Shown here: piece after piece, positions 1 to 6,953 of the stretch
How positions within the stretch are numbered: position 1 is the first letter of the stretch
Layout: each line of letters begins with the position of its first letter
DNA from: Lachnospiraceae bacterium
Lineage (GTDB): Bacteria > Bacillota > Clostridia > Lachnospirales > Lachnospiraceae
Direction: 5' to 3'
DNA: 11,352 bases
Assembly (NCBI GenBank): GCA_900754855.1
Contig: CAAEEI010000022.1
Span: 1 to 11,352 of the forward strand
Notes under the pieces: model-generated
The model's database searches: none
What the model was told of the DNA's origin: nothing
What the model saw: only the letters and a program-made list of their open reading frames with translations
Made by a program: the position numbers and the translations under genes

Positions 1-38
1 ATGTTACGATAAAATAAGTAAGATGGAGGAGAAGAAAA

Positions 39-998
39 ATGTTTGCAAAACTTACAGAACAATTAAAAGAAAATGCACGGACAATCGTTTTTACAGAAGG
101 TACAGACGCACGTATTCTTGAAGCGGCAGATAAACTGACCAACGGGGGAATTCTTGGCGTTATTCTGGTTGGAGAAGAGAATGCGGTGAAAAAAGCTGCG
201 GCAGACGGCGGTTTTCATATTGAAAAATGTCAGATCATGAATCCGGAATCCTATGAAGAGATGGACGCTATGGTGGAGGAAATGGTAAAACTTCGCAAAG
301 GAAAAATGAGCGAAGAACAGGTTCGTGATGCGCTGACCCATGGCAATTATTTTGGAACCATGCTGGTAAAAATGGGAAAGGCCGACTGCCTTTTAGGTGG
401 AGCAACATATTCTACGGCAGATACGGTGCGCCCGGCATTACAGTTAATTAAAACAAAACCGGGAAATAAAATTGTAAGTTCCACATTTATCATGGTAAAG
501 GGAGAAGAAAAACTTGCTTTTGCCGATTGTGCCATCAACATTGATCCAAGCGAAGATGATCTGGTGGAAATTGCCATTGAAAGCGCCAAAACAGCAAAAG
601 TATTCGGAATCGATCCGAAAGTAGCGATGCTGTCCTATTCTACGCTGGGCTCCGGAAAAGGAGACGCCGTAACCAAAATGGCCAATGCGACAGCAAAGGT
701 AAAAGCGCAGGCGCCAGATCTGGCTATCGATGGAGAATTGCAGTTTGACGCTGCGGTTTCCCCGGTTGTGGCAGAAGTGAAATGTAAAAATTCACCGGTG
801 GCAGGACAGGCCAATACCTTTATTTTCCCGGATATTAGCGCTGGAAATATCGGTTATAAGATTGCCGCACGTCTGGGTGGTTATGAGGCAATTGGTCCGG
901 TTTTACAGGGACTGAATGCGCCGATCAACGATCTGAGCCGTGGATGTAATGCAGATGAAGTATACAAAATGGCTCTGGTGACTGCCGCATTAAGCTAA
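39..998 (+). CDS. pta: Phosphate acetyltransferase (phosphotransacetylase)
   Basis: This 319-aa protein is a complete short-form phosphotransacetylase, close to the usual 320-335 aa of the Firmicute/Methanosarcina type and lacking the N-terminal regulatory extension of the long enterobacterial form. The family interconverts acetyl-CoA plus phosphate with acetyl phosphate plus CoA in the cytoplasm. Together with acetate kinase it gives ATP and acetate during fermentation. The C-terminal family signature is clear from about residue 264: FIFPDISAGNIGYKI, then a RLGG.EAIGP block, then LNAPINDLSRGC. The N-terminal VFTEGTDARILEAA segment also fits. The start is fixed by a strong GGAGGAG Shine-Dalgarno at 25-31, seven bases before the ATG. 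No acetate kinase gene follows, although pta-ackA adjacency is common; ackA could lie upstream, since only 38 bases precede this gene. I see no intrinsic terminator directly after it. Confidence 0.96.
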   Translation: MFAKLTEQLKENARTIVFTEGTDARILEAADKLTNGGILGVILVGEENAVKKAAADGGFHIEKCQIMNPESYEEMDAMVEEMVKLRKGKMSEEQVRDALTHGNYFGTMLVKMGKADCLLGGATYSTADTVRPALQLIKTKPGNKIVSSTFIMVKGEEKLAFADCAINIDPSEDDLVEIAIESAKTAKVFGIDPKVAMLSYSTLGSGKGDAVTKMANATAKVKAQAPDLAIDGELQFDAAVSPVVAEVKCKNSPVAGQANTFIFPDISAGNIGYKIAARLGGYEAIGPVLQGLNAPINDLSRGCNADEVYKMALVTAALS

Positions 999-1093
999 AA
1001 AGGCAATCCTGTCAGATAAAACGCTGTAAAGAGATTATTTTGGCTATATAGATAAAAAATATACAATTAGAAAATAAATCACTTGAAAAATCT

Positions 1094-1105
1094 ACAAAAT
1101 TTTGT
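1094..1105. promoter_or_regulatory. AT-rich 12-bp palindrome upstream of the gldA promoter
   Basis: ACAAAATTTTGT is a perfect 12-bp palindrome centred about 45 bases upstream of the -10 hexamer at 1141-1146. The core AAATTTTGTT recurs as a direct repeat at 1177-1186, on the other side of the promoter. The pair could be regulator sites, but AT-rich palindromes of this size arise by chance in AT-rich spacers, so this is only a candidate. Confidence 0.25.
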
Positions 1106-1137
1106 TGCTAATTGGACTTTCTTTTGGATAGATTGTT

Positions 1138-1146
1138 TGTTATAAT
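1138..1146 (+). promoter_or_regulatory. Probable gldA promoter, extended -10
   Basis: TGTTATAAT gives a consensus TATAAT at 1141-1146 preceded by the TGn of an extended -10 element. The -35 region is poor: TTGGAC at 1112-1117 is 23 bases away, too far for a standard spacer, and nothing good sits at 17 bases. An extended -10 can compensate for a weak -35. The predicted start near 1153 gives gldA a leader of about 80 bases. Confidence 0.55.
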
Positions 1147-1152
1147 AAAAAC

Positions 1153-1175
1153 ATAGTCTTGGGAGAAAAGACTGT
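1153..1175 (+). promoter_or_regulatory. Stem-loop at the 5' end of the gldA leader
   Basis: AGTCTT (1155-1160) and AAGACT (1168-1173) are perfect inverted repeats around the 7-base loop GGGAGAA. A G-U pair and an A-U pair extend the stem to eight. It begins at about the predicted transcription start. It could be a 5' stabilising hairpin or an operator just downstream of the promoter. No T-run follows, so it is not a terminator. Confidence 0.35.
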
Positions 1176-1231
1176 AAATTTTGTTATGGCACAGGAATAA
1201 AATGTGTACAAAGAAAGGATGGTATTACGGT

Positions 1232-2329
1232 ATGGCAAAAGTAATTATCAGCCCGGCAAAATATGTACAGGGCGCAGGGGAACTGAAAAATATTGCAGAA
1301 TATGCAGTAAAATTAGGAAAGAAACCTTTTATTCTGATCAGTGAGTCCGGAATCAAACGTGTGGGCGGAACGATCGAAGAAAGCTTTAAGGATACAGATT
1401 GTACGCTTGTTTTTGAAAAATTCAACGGAGAGTGCTCCAGAAAAGAAATCGACCGTCTTGTAGGTTGTGTGAAAGAACAGGGCTGTGATCTGGTTATCGG
1501 CGTTGGCGGCGGAAAGATTTTTGATACGGCAAAAGCTGTGGCTTACTACACAGAGACACCAGTGATCATTTGTCCGACAATCGCAGGTACAGATGCTCCA
1601 TGTTCCGCGCTGACGGTTGTTTATACAGAGGACGGCGTGTTTGAAGAGTATTTATGGCTGCCAGCTAACCCGGACGTTGTTCTGGTTGATACAGAGATTA
1701 TCGCAAAAGCGCCGGCAAGACTGCTTGTTTCCGGTATGGGTGATGCTCTTGCTACTTATTTCGAAGCAAAAGCATGTCAGGAAACAAACGCAACAAGTTG
1801 TGCAGGTGGAAAAGTAACCATCGCAGCCATGACTCTGGCAAAAGCATGCTACGATACCCTCATTGAAGAAGGTGTGAAAGCAAAACTTGCGGTAGAACAG
1901 CACGTATGTACAGAAGCAGTAGAGAAAATCATCGAAGCAAACACACTGCTCTCCGGTATCGGATTTGAAAGTGGCGGACTGGCAGGCGCACACGCTATCC
2001 ATAATGGTCTGACCTGCATTAAAGAATGTCATCATTTATATCATGGTGAAAAAGTTGCTTTCGGTACGCTGACTCAGCTTGTTCTGGAAAATGCAGATGA
2101 AGATTTACTGGATGAAGTTATCTCCTTCTGTATGGAAGTTGGTTTACCAACTACTTTTGCTGATCTGGGTATTGAAAATCCGGATAAAGACGCTCTTATG
2201 GAAGCAGCTACACTGGCAGCAGCGCCAACAGATACCTTAGGTAATGAACCTGTAGAAATCACACCGGAAAAAGTTTATGCCGCTATGGTTGCTGCAGACG
2301 CTCTGGGAAGATATTACAAAGGATTATAG
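1232..2329 (+). CDS. gldA: Glycerol dehydrogenase, NAD-dependent, metal-binding
   Basis: This 365-aa protein is an iron/zinc-type alcohol dehydrogenase of the GldA branch, which oxidises glycerol to dihydroxyacetone with NAD+ (or runs in reverse) in the cytoplasm. Visible marks are the dinucleotide loop GVGGGKIFDTAKA (about residues 90-102), PTIAGTDAPCSALT (115-128) and the three family metal ligands D171 (GMGDALATYFEA), H254 (GAHAIHNGL) and H271 (HHLYHGEKVAFG). The length matches the family's usual 365-370 aa. I chose the ATG at 1232 because AAAGGA sits at an acceptable distance before it and the family N-terminus begins at this methionine (MAKVIISPAKYVQG). An in-frame TTG at 1181 would add 17 residues that do not look like the family. 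The gene probably has its own promoter at 1138-1146 and ends at a strong terminator at 2378-2447. Confidence 0.95.
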   Translation: MAKVIISPAKYVQGAGELKNIAEYAVKLGKKPFILISESGIKRVGGTIEESFKDTDCTLVFEKFNGECSRKEIDRLVGCVKEQGCDLVIGVGGGKIFDTAKAVAYYTETPVIICPTIAGTDAPCSALTVVYTEDGVFEEYLWLPANPDVVLVDTEIIAKAPARLLVSGMGDALATYFEAKACQETNATSCAGGKVTIAAMTLAKACYDTLIEEGVKAKLAVEQHVCTEAVEKIIEANTLLSGIGFESGGLAGAHAIHNGLTCIKECHHLYHGEKVAFGTLTQLVLENADEDLLDEVISFCMEVGLPTTFADLGIENPDKDALMEAATLAAAPTDTLGNEPVEITPEKVYAAMVAADALGRYYKGL

Positions 2330-2377
2330 GCGTTATACAGGATAAACGGTAAACAATTATCTGAACAATAAATAAAA

Positions 2378-2447
2378 GAATGTTGGAAGGCTGACGGCTG
2401 ACTTTTCCGGTCGGCATGTGCACTTTCCAGCATTCTTTTTCTTTTTT
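2378..2447 (+). terminator. Intrinsic terminator of gldA
   Basis: GAATGTTGGAA (2378-2388) pairs with TTCCAGCATTC (2425-2435) with a single G-U wobble. An inner GCTGAC/GTCGGC stem sits on top. A T-rich tract follows at 2436-2447 (T5, C, T6). It lies 48 bases after the gldA stop codon. The opposite strand lacks an equally good T-run, so it acts mainly rightward. Confidence 0.85.
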
Positions 2448-2482
2448 CAGTTTTTCCGGGAAAAAGCGCTGAAGAAGAGCGG

Positions 2483-2508
2483 ATGTTCCCGGACAATGTT
2501 CCCGGACA
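2483..2508. repeat. 13-bp perfect tandem duplication
   Basis: ATGTTCCCGGACA occurs twice back to back at 2483-2495 and 2496-2508, between two terminators of opposite polarity. It abuts the A-run that forms the U-tract of the minus-strand terminator. No gene overlaps it. It looks like a recent slippage or microduplication product. Confidence 0.85.
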
Positions 2509-2557
2509 AAAAAAGATTTGCCGAAAGGATACAGGAAAAGTACCCTTTTGGCAAATC
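2508..2557 (-). terminator. Intrinsic terminator of the NlpC/P60 gene
   Basis: GATTTGCCGAAAGG (2515-2528) and CCTTTTGGCAAATC (2544-2557) form a 14-bp stem with one G-U pair. On the minus strand the stem is followed by seven T (A-run at 2508-2514). It lies 30 bases beyond the stop codon of the leftward hydrolase gene and so ends its transcript. Confidence 0.88.
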
Positions 2558-2586
2558 AATCGTATAGTTTATCTTATGGTTTACGT

Positions 2587-3510
2587 TTATCGGCTGCTGC
2601 AATAGGCCGAGGCGTCGTAGCAGCAGGTCCAGTAAGAACTGGATGGGTAATAAGTGGAGACCACAACCTTTCCTTTTGTGGAAGAGGCATGGATGTACTG
2701 GTTATTGCCAATATAAAGAGCGGCATGGTTGGAACCAACGGAAATCTTCATGAGCACATCGCCTGCCTGCAAGGCAGAAAGCGGTTTCTGGTAAGCGCCC
2801 AGCGTACGGATCTGTGCATTGGTCGTTTCGCCCACATTGACGCCGGAAGCGCTGAGGAAAACATCCCGGATCAGACTGGAACAGTCGGCAAATCCCGGGT
2901 CGTTCCGTCGAGATTGGCTGTAGGTATCTCCCAGCCTTGCTCTGGCTGCCGCAATCGCTTTAGACTTGATGGACGCTGTATTCTGCGTACTTACGGAAGA
3001 GTGAGAACCCTGTCCGGAGGAAGAATAATGTCCGTAGGTTTTTTTATTGGATACCAGAGGCTTATTGATGTAACAGGTTGTCCCCTTATAACTTACCCGC
3101 AGCCACTGTCCGGTCTGTCCGGTACATTTCAGCCTGGTATTTTTTGGGAGAATGGCGCGGATGCGGTAATTGGTACCCGGACCCGAACGGACATTTACCC
3201 AGTCGCCGGAAACATAGACATATTTATAAAGTTTTTTCAGGTACATGGACTTAACATAATATTTGGAGCGATTTATCTTTACTCTGGTCCAGGAACCGTT
3301 AACGCCGATTTTTTTCACCCGTGCACCCCGGTGTAAAGTGGAACGGATAGGGTAATTGGTACCCGGGCCGGTTCTGACATGAACGTTACTTCGCACTGTG
3401 CAGATAGTTGTAGCCGTTGATCTGTATGCGGCGTCCACCTGAGCAGGAGTGAATAAAAGAAAGCCGACCGCTGCCATCATCAGTAAACCGCGACGAGGTT
3501 TTATATGCAT
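2587..3510 (-). CDS. Secreted SH3b-SH3b-NlpC/P60 peptidoglycan hydrolase
   Basis: This 307-aa exported protein is a probable cell-wall peptidase; NlpC/P60 enzymes cut peptide stems of peptidoglycan. A signal peptide is visible: MHIKPRRGLL, a hydrophobic core (LLMMAAVGFLLF), then a probable AxA-type cleavage near residue 27 (QVDA). Two bacterial SH3 modules follow (about 34-94 and 96-154), each with V-R-T/S-GPGTNY-x-IR, then a Ser/Thr-rich linker (159-180). The C-terminal NlpC/P60 domain carries Cys210 (ADCSSLI), His262 (SNHAALYIGN) and His274 (YIHAS), an apparently intact catalytic triad. The start was set at 3510 because AAGGAG lies nine bases upstream and the signal peptide begins there; an in-frame ATG at 3546 would add 12 charged residues and overlap a leader inverted repeat. 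Substrate bond specificity cannot be read from the sequence. Confidence 0.92.
   Translation of the reverse strand: MHIKPRRGLLMMAAVGFLLFTPAQVDAAYRSTATTICTVRSNVHVRTGPGTNYPIRSTLHRGARVKKIGVNGSWTRVKINRSKYYVKSMYLKKLYKYVYVSGDWVNVRSGPGTNYRIRAILPKNTRLKCTGQTGQWLRVSYKGTTCYINKPLVSNKKTYGHYSSSGQGSHSSVSTQNTASIKSKAIAAARARLGDTYSQSRRNDPGFADCSSLIRDVFLSASGVNVGETTNAQIRTLGAYQKPLSALQAGDVLMKISVGSNHAALYIGNNQYIHASSTKGKVVVSTYYPSSSYWTCCYDASAYCSSR
3165..3366 (-). repeat. DNA-level repeat of the two SH3b modules
   Basis: The 16-mer GGTAATTGGTACCCGG (plus-strand orientation) is identical at 3165-3180 and 3351-3366, spaced 186 bases, exactly 62 codons. Both copies encode the GPGTNY core of an SH3b module. The identity suggests duplication of one module, or gene conversion between the two. 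Confidence 0.8.
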
Positions 3511-3533
3511 AGAAATCTTCTCCTTTTTTATGT

Positions 3534-3558
3534 TTTCCTGCCTCAACCGGGCAGGAAA
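3534..3558. promoter_or_regulatory. Perfect inverted repeat in the leader of the hydrolase gene
   Basis: TTTCCTGCC (3534-3542) and GGCAGGAAA (3550-3558) are perfect 9-bp arms around a 7-base loop, 24 bases upstream of the hydrolase ATG and beside its Shine-Dalgarno. On the minus strand no T-run follows, so it is not a terminator. It could be an operator or an mRNA leader hairpin. It shares TTTCCTG/CAGGAAA arms with the palindrome at 8283-8298. Confidence 0.55.
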
Positions 3559-3592
3559 TGAATAATGAAAAACTTAAATAAAAGTGTAACAC

Positions 3593-3632
3593 AAATTTAA
3601 AAAAAAGGGGAGGAATTTTCAATACTTTTGTT
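3593..3632 (-). promoter_or_regulatory. Weak candidate promoter for the hydrolase gene
   Basis: On the minus strand TTGAAA (a good -35) is followed after 17 bases by TAAATT (a mediocre -10), all between the sbcC stop and the hydrolase start. The spacer includes a C4T8 run. I see no intrinsic terminator after sbcC, so read-through from sbcDC is also possible. Confidence 0.3.
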
Positions 3633-3647
3633 ATAAAATTTAGTGAT

Positions 3648-6600
3648 TTAACTGTATTCCAGACGAATCGCGCTTCCGTTTTGGCTTATATCCGATGGGG
3701 TGACGATGAGTTTGACCGGAACTCTGGCCTGAATGGCTTCCACGTGGGTGATGATGCCGATGCTCCGATTTCTGTTCTGCAGCCGTTCCAGACTGGTCAT
3801 GACCACGTCAAGCAGTTCTTCATCCAGGCTGCCAAACCCTTCATCCAGAAAGAACAGTTCCAGAGGAGCGGTGCCGTTTAACTGAATGGCGGAGGAAAGA
3901 GCCAGGGCCAGCGAAAGAGAAGTGATGAAAGTTTCTCCTCCGGAAAGGGTATCGCAGGATCGGAGGATGCCTCCGTTTTTATTATCCCGGATGACAAATT
4001 CCGAATCGTCATTGACTTCCAGCGCATAATTCCCGTTGGAAATTTCAGCCAGAATCGAAGAAGCTTCCACGGCGATGTATCGGAGCCGGGACTGGGCAAC
4101 GTATTCGATGAAACTGTTTCCTTTAAAGAGTTGTTCCAGTTGCCGGATGATCCCTCTCTGATGAAGAACATGCGCATGTTCTTTTTCCAGCTCTTTTTTT
4201 TGTTCCCATTGTTTTTTTTCGTTTTCTTTTTTCTGCATACACAGGACTTCTTCTTTTTGCAGATCTTCCAGACGCTGTTGTGCCTCTTCCCATGATTTTT
4301 TCTTCTGCGCCCACTCTTCCCGGGTGATCGCGTTGTTTTGCAGCCGTTCTTTTAAATATCCGGATCTCTCTTTGAGACGGGCAAAATTGTCCCGGAAAGA
4401 GGTGAGCTGCTGTTCAATTTCGGCCATGGTTTCCGGGGCCAGATCGATTTCCTCCAGAGAGACGTCACGGGGAAGCGAAGAAGCGTCCCATTGTTTATCC
4501 AGCGTTTGTGCTGCAAGATCGGCCTGTTGTTTGCTGCTTTCCTCCCGGCTCAGGGCGGAGGCCAGTTCTTCTTTTTTGGCGCTCAGGGCGGAGGAAGCCT
4601 TCTGAAAATCGGTTTCCAGCGTTTGTCGATATGTTTCCAGTTTTGCTCTTGCCTCCTGTTTTTCCTGCAAAAGAGCAGGAAAATTCATTTCCGGAGAAAA
4701 GCCTTCGGGAAATTTCGATTTTTCTTCCAGAATCAAAGTGGACAGATGGTGGATTTCGCTGTCGGAAGAGGAAATGCGGGTGGATAACTGCAAAATTTCT
4801 TCGTTGATCCGGGCTTTTTTTTCGAGAAGTTTGTCCTGTCCGGTGCGAAGATCCTGTATGGCGGTTTGAAGTTGTGCCGCCTGTTCTTCTGTTTTTCTTT
4901 TCTTTTCCAGTTCCTCCGTAAAATTCTTTACGTTCCATTGCTGGCGGAGAGCAAGGATTTCCTGTGCCGATTCCTGTAAAACAGCATACTGGTCGCGCAG
5001 TTGTTGTTGTTCCGCCTCTTGTTGGCGAAGAAGCTGCGTCCGTTGCCCCGTCAGGGAAGAATATCTGGTGCAGGCAGCCTGAATCTCTTTTTGTAAAACA
5101 TCCGTTTCTGCTGCGGAAATCCCGATGGGATCGGTGGCGGAAGAAGCGGCGGGGGAAATGCCCAGATCGGTGACGGTATGCAGAGAAAGCCTGAGGAGGG
5201 AGAGCTGTTGGTTTTCTCTGTTTTTTTGTGCGGTGAATTGCTGTTCCTGTTCCTGAAGCTGCCGCAGCTTTTGTTTCCATTCGCTGAGGAGAGAGACGGC
5301 GTTTTCTTCTTCCTGTGCCGGAGCGTTTTCCGGAGCATGATGAAGGGAACCGCAGACAGGGCAGGGTTCGTTTTCTCTTAAATGGAGGCGAAGAAAGAGA
5401 GCGGTATGGCTGCTTTGCAGCTGTTCGATCATTTCAGCGGCATCGGTTTGTTGTTGTTGACACTGAACCAAAGCATTTTCTGTTTTCTGCAGAGAAGCCT
5501 GTTGGCTGTGGATGGAGGAAAGCGCCTTTTGCGCCAGGGAGAGAAGTTCTTCCCGGAGAAGATCCTGTTGCTTTTCGGTCTCCTGTTTTAACTTCTCCTG
5601 TTTTTCCACAGCCTGTTTATTTTTTTCATAGTGTTTTCGCTTTTCCCGATAAGTTTCTTCCAGGGTGTGCCCCTGTGCGAAGGCCTGTGTTTCCTGGGGA
5701 GAAATTTTCAGCGAAGCCGCCTGTTGTTCCAGAGCGGCAAGCTGTGTTTTTTGTTCGTTTTCTTCATGCAGCAGTCGTTCTTTTTCCTTTTGCAGGGTGG
5801 CGAGCTGCGTTTTTTGTGTTGCTGAGAGGACGCTGATTTTTTCTTTTTGCTGTTCCCGGGCGGAGATGACCTTCTGTCGTTCAATGGCGGCAAGAAGCGT
5901 CTGTTCCTGTCGGAGATATGACGAAAGCTGCTGTTCGTAGTTTTCCTGCATGCTGTTTCGTTCTTGTTCTAAATGGATAGAGTGTTGTGTACATTTTTCC
6001 AGCGTCTGTTCCAGTTCCTTACGTTTGGCCACAGCGGTCTGGTATGCCTGCAGCGCCTGTTTGTGTTGTTGTGCAAAAGGCCGGAGAAGACTGGCTTCCC
6101 GCCCTGTGGCCAGGCGATGTTCCTGCTCTTCCATAAAGGGAAGTTGTCTGATGCAGGCATCGTATTGTTCTTTGACGGGAAGATATTCTTCGTAAAGCGT
6201 GCGGAGGGCGTCGGCCTCTTTAAAAGCTTTCTCCTGTCGTTTTCTGGAAAGTTCCGCTTCTTTTTTCCGTATAAGAATTTGCTGATAGTTTTCTTCCTGT
6301 TCTTTCAGGCTTTCCAGTGTAATTTCGCTGAACGTTTGTAAGGCGCCTTCCAGAGCGCTAAGATGCAGATCCTGTTTCTGACGGGCGGAGGCGATCTTTC
6401 CCGTCAGCAAAAGGCCATACTTTTCCAGATGGAAAATTCGCTGAAGCATGCTTCGCCGGTCGGCATTTTTCAGCTGAAGAAATTCACTGAACTGTCCCTG
6501 AGGGAGAACGACCGTCCGCATAAAATCGTCTGCGGTCAGGCCCAGAAGACGGGTACACTCCTGGGTGACTTCGGTTGGCCGGTCTGCCAGAATCAGGGGC

Positions 6601-6953
6601 GATTCTCCGGTAATATCGGCCAGGACGCCCGAAACATTGCGAACGGTAGCGCCGGAAGTTCCTTTATGATAGCGAAAAGAACGTTCAACCTTATAACGGT
6701 GCGTGGTGGTTGTTGTGATGGAAAAAACAAAAGAAACCGCGGCAGTCTGTTCGTTGATGTGAATAAAATTTTTGGTGGAACGGGGAAGTCTGGCATAAAG
6801 AGCCAGGGTGATGGCGTCAAGAATCGTGGATTTGCCGCTGCCGGTAGGACCAAAGATGCCAAAAAGTCCTGCGGAAGTCAGACGGTTAAAATCAATCACC
6901 TGTTCTTTGCGATAACTGTTAATTCCCCGTAAAGTCAGGGTCAGTGGTTTCAT
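3648..6953 (-). CDS. sbcC: Exonuclease SbcC, SMC-like ATPase subunit of SbcCD
   Basis: This 1101-aa protein is the Rad50-like ATPase partner of SbcD. The SbcCD complex cuts DNA hairpins and processes blocked double-strand ends. Domains in order: an N-terminal ATPase half with Walker A at about 35-42 (GPTGSGKS); a long Gln/Glu/Lys-rich coiled coil; a zinc hook with C531-P-V-C534 in the middle; the returning coiled coil; and the C-terminal ATPase half with ABC signature LSGGETF (around residue 1003) and Walker B LELFFLDEGFGSLDEE (around 1030-1045). The length is typical (1000-1200 aa). The start is set by AAGGAG seven bases before the ATG and by the ATGA overlap with the sbcD stop, which points to translational coupling. 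The coiled-coil codons make the gene poor in stops in all frames, so many long shadow ORFs overlap it. Confidence 0.97.
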   Translation of the reverse strand: MKPLTLTLRGINSYRKEQVIDFNRLTSAGLFGIFGPTGSGKSTILDAITLALYARLPRSTKNFIHINEQTAAVSFVFSITTTTTHRYKVERSFRYHKGTSGATVRNVSGVLADITGESPLILADRPTEVTQECTRLLGLTADDFMRTVVLPQGQFSEFLQLKNADRRSMLQRIFHLEKYGLLLTGKIASARQKQDLHLSALEGALQTFSEITLESLKEQEENYQQILIRKKEAELSRKRQEKAFKEADALRTLYEEYLPVKEQYDACIRQLPFMEEQEHRLATGREASLLRPFAQQHKQALQAYQTAVAKRKELEQTLEKCTQHSIHLEQERNSMQENYEQQLSSYLRQEQTLLAAIERQKVISAREQQKEKISVLSATQKTQLATLQKEKERLLHEENEQKTQLAALEQQAASLKISPQETQAFAQGHTLEETYREKRKHYEKNKQAVEKQEKLKQETEKQQDLLREELLSLAQKALSSIHSQQASLQKTENALVQCQQQQTDAAEMIEQLQSSHTALFLRLHLRENEPCPVCGSLHHAPENAPAQEEENAVSLLSEWKQKLRQLQEQEQQFTAQKNRENQQLSLLRLSLHTVTDLGISPAASSATDPIGISAAETDVLQKEIQAACTRYSSLTGQRTQLLRQQEAEQQQLRDQYAVLQESAQEILALRQQWNVKNFTEELEKKRKTEEQAAQLQTAIQDLRTGQDKLLEKKARINEEILQLSTRISSSDSEIHHLSTLILEEKSKFPEGFSPEMNFPALLQEKQEARAKLETYRQTLETDFQKASSALSAKKEELASALSREESSKQQADLAAQTLDKQWDASSLPRDVSLEEIDLAPETMAEIEQQLTSFRDNFARLKERSGYLKERLQNNAITREEWAQKKKSWEEAQQRLEDLQKEEVLCMQKKENEKKQWEQKKELEKEHAHVLHQRGIIRQLEQLFKGNSFIEYVAQSRLRYIAVEASSILAEISNGNYALEVNDDSEFVIRDNKNGGILRSCDTLSGGETFITSLSLALALSSAIQLNGTAPLELFFLDEGFGSLDEELLDVVMTSLERLQNRNRSIGIITHVEAIQARVPVKLIVTPSDISQNGSAIRLEYS

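Noticed and set aside
1181..1231. TTG start 17 codons upstream for gldA
   Set aside because: The extra residues are not family-like, and the ATG at 1232 has a ribosome site and the canonical GldA N-terminus.
2518..3336. 272-aa open frame on the plus strand
   Set aside because: It lies antisense to the clearly coding SH3b-NlpC/P60 gene, its product has no family features, and it starts in the stem of a terminator.
4495..5280. 261-aa open frame on the minus strand within sbcC
   Set aside because: It is a frame shadow of the SbcC coiled coil, Arg/Thr/Gly-rich with no ribosome site. The Gln/Glu/Lys-rich codons of sbcC remove stops from other frames.
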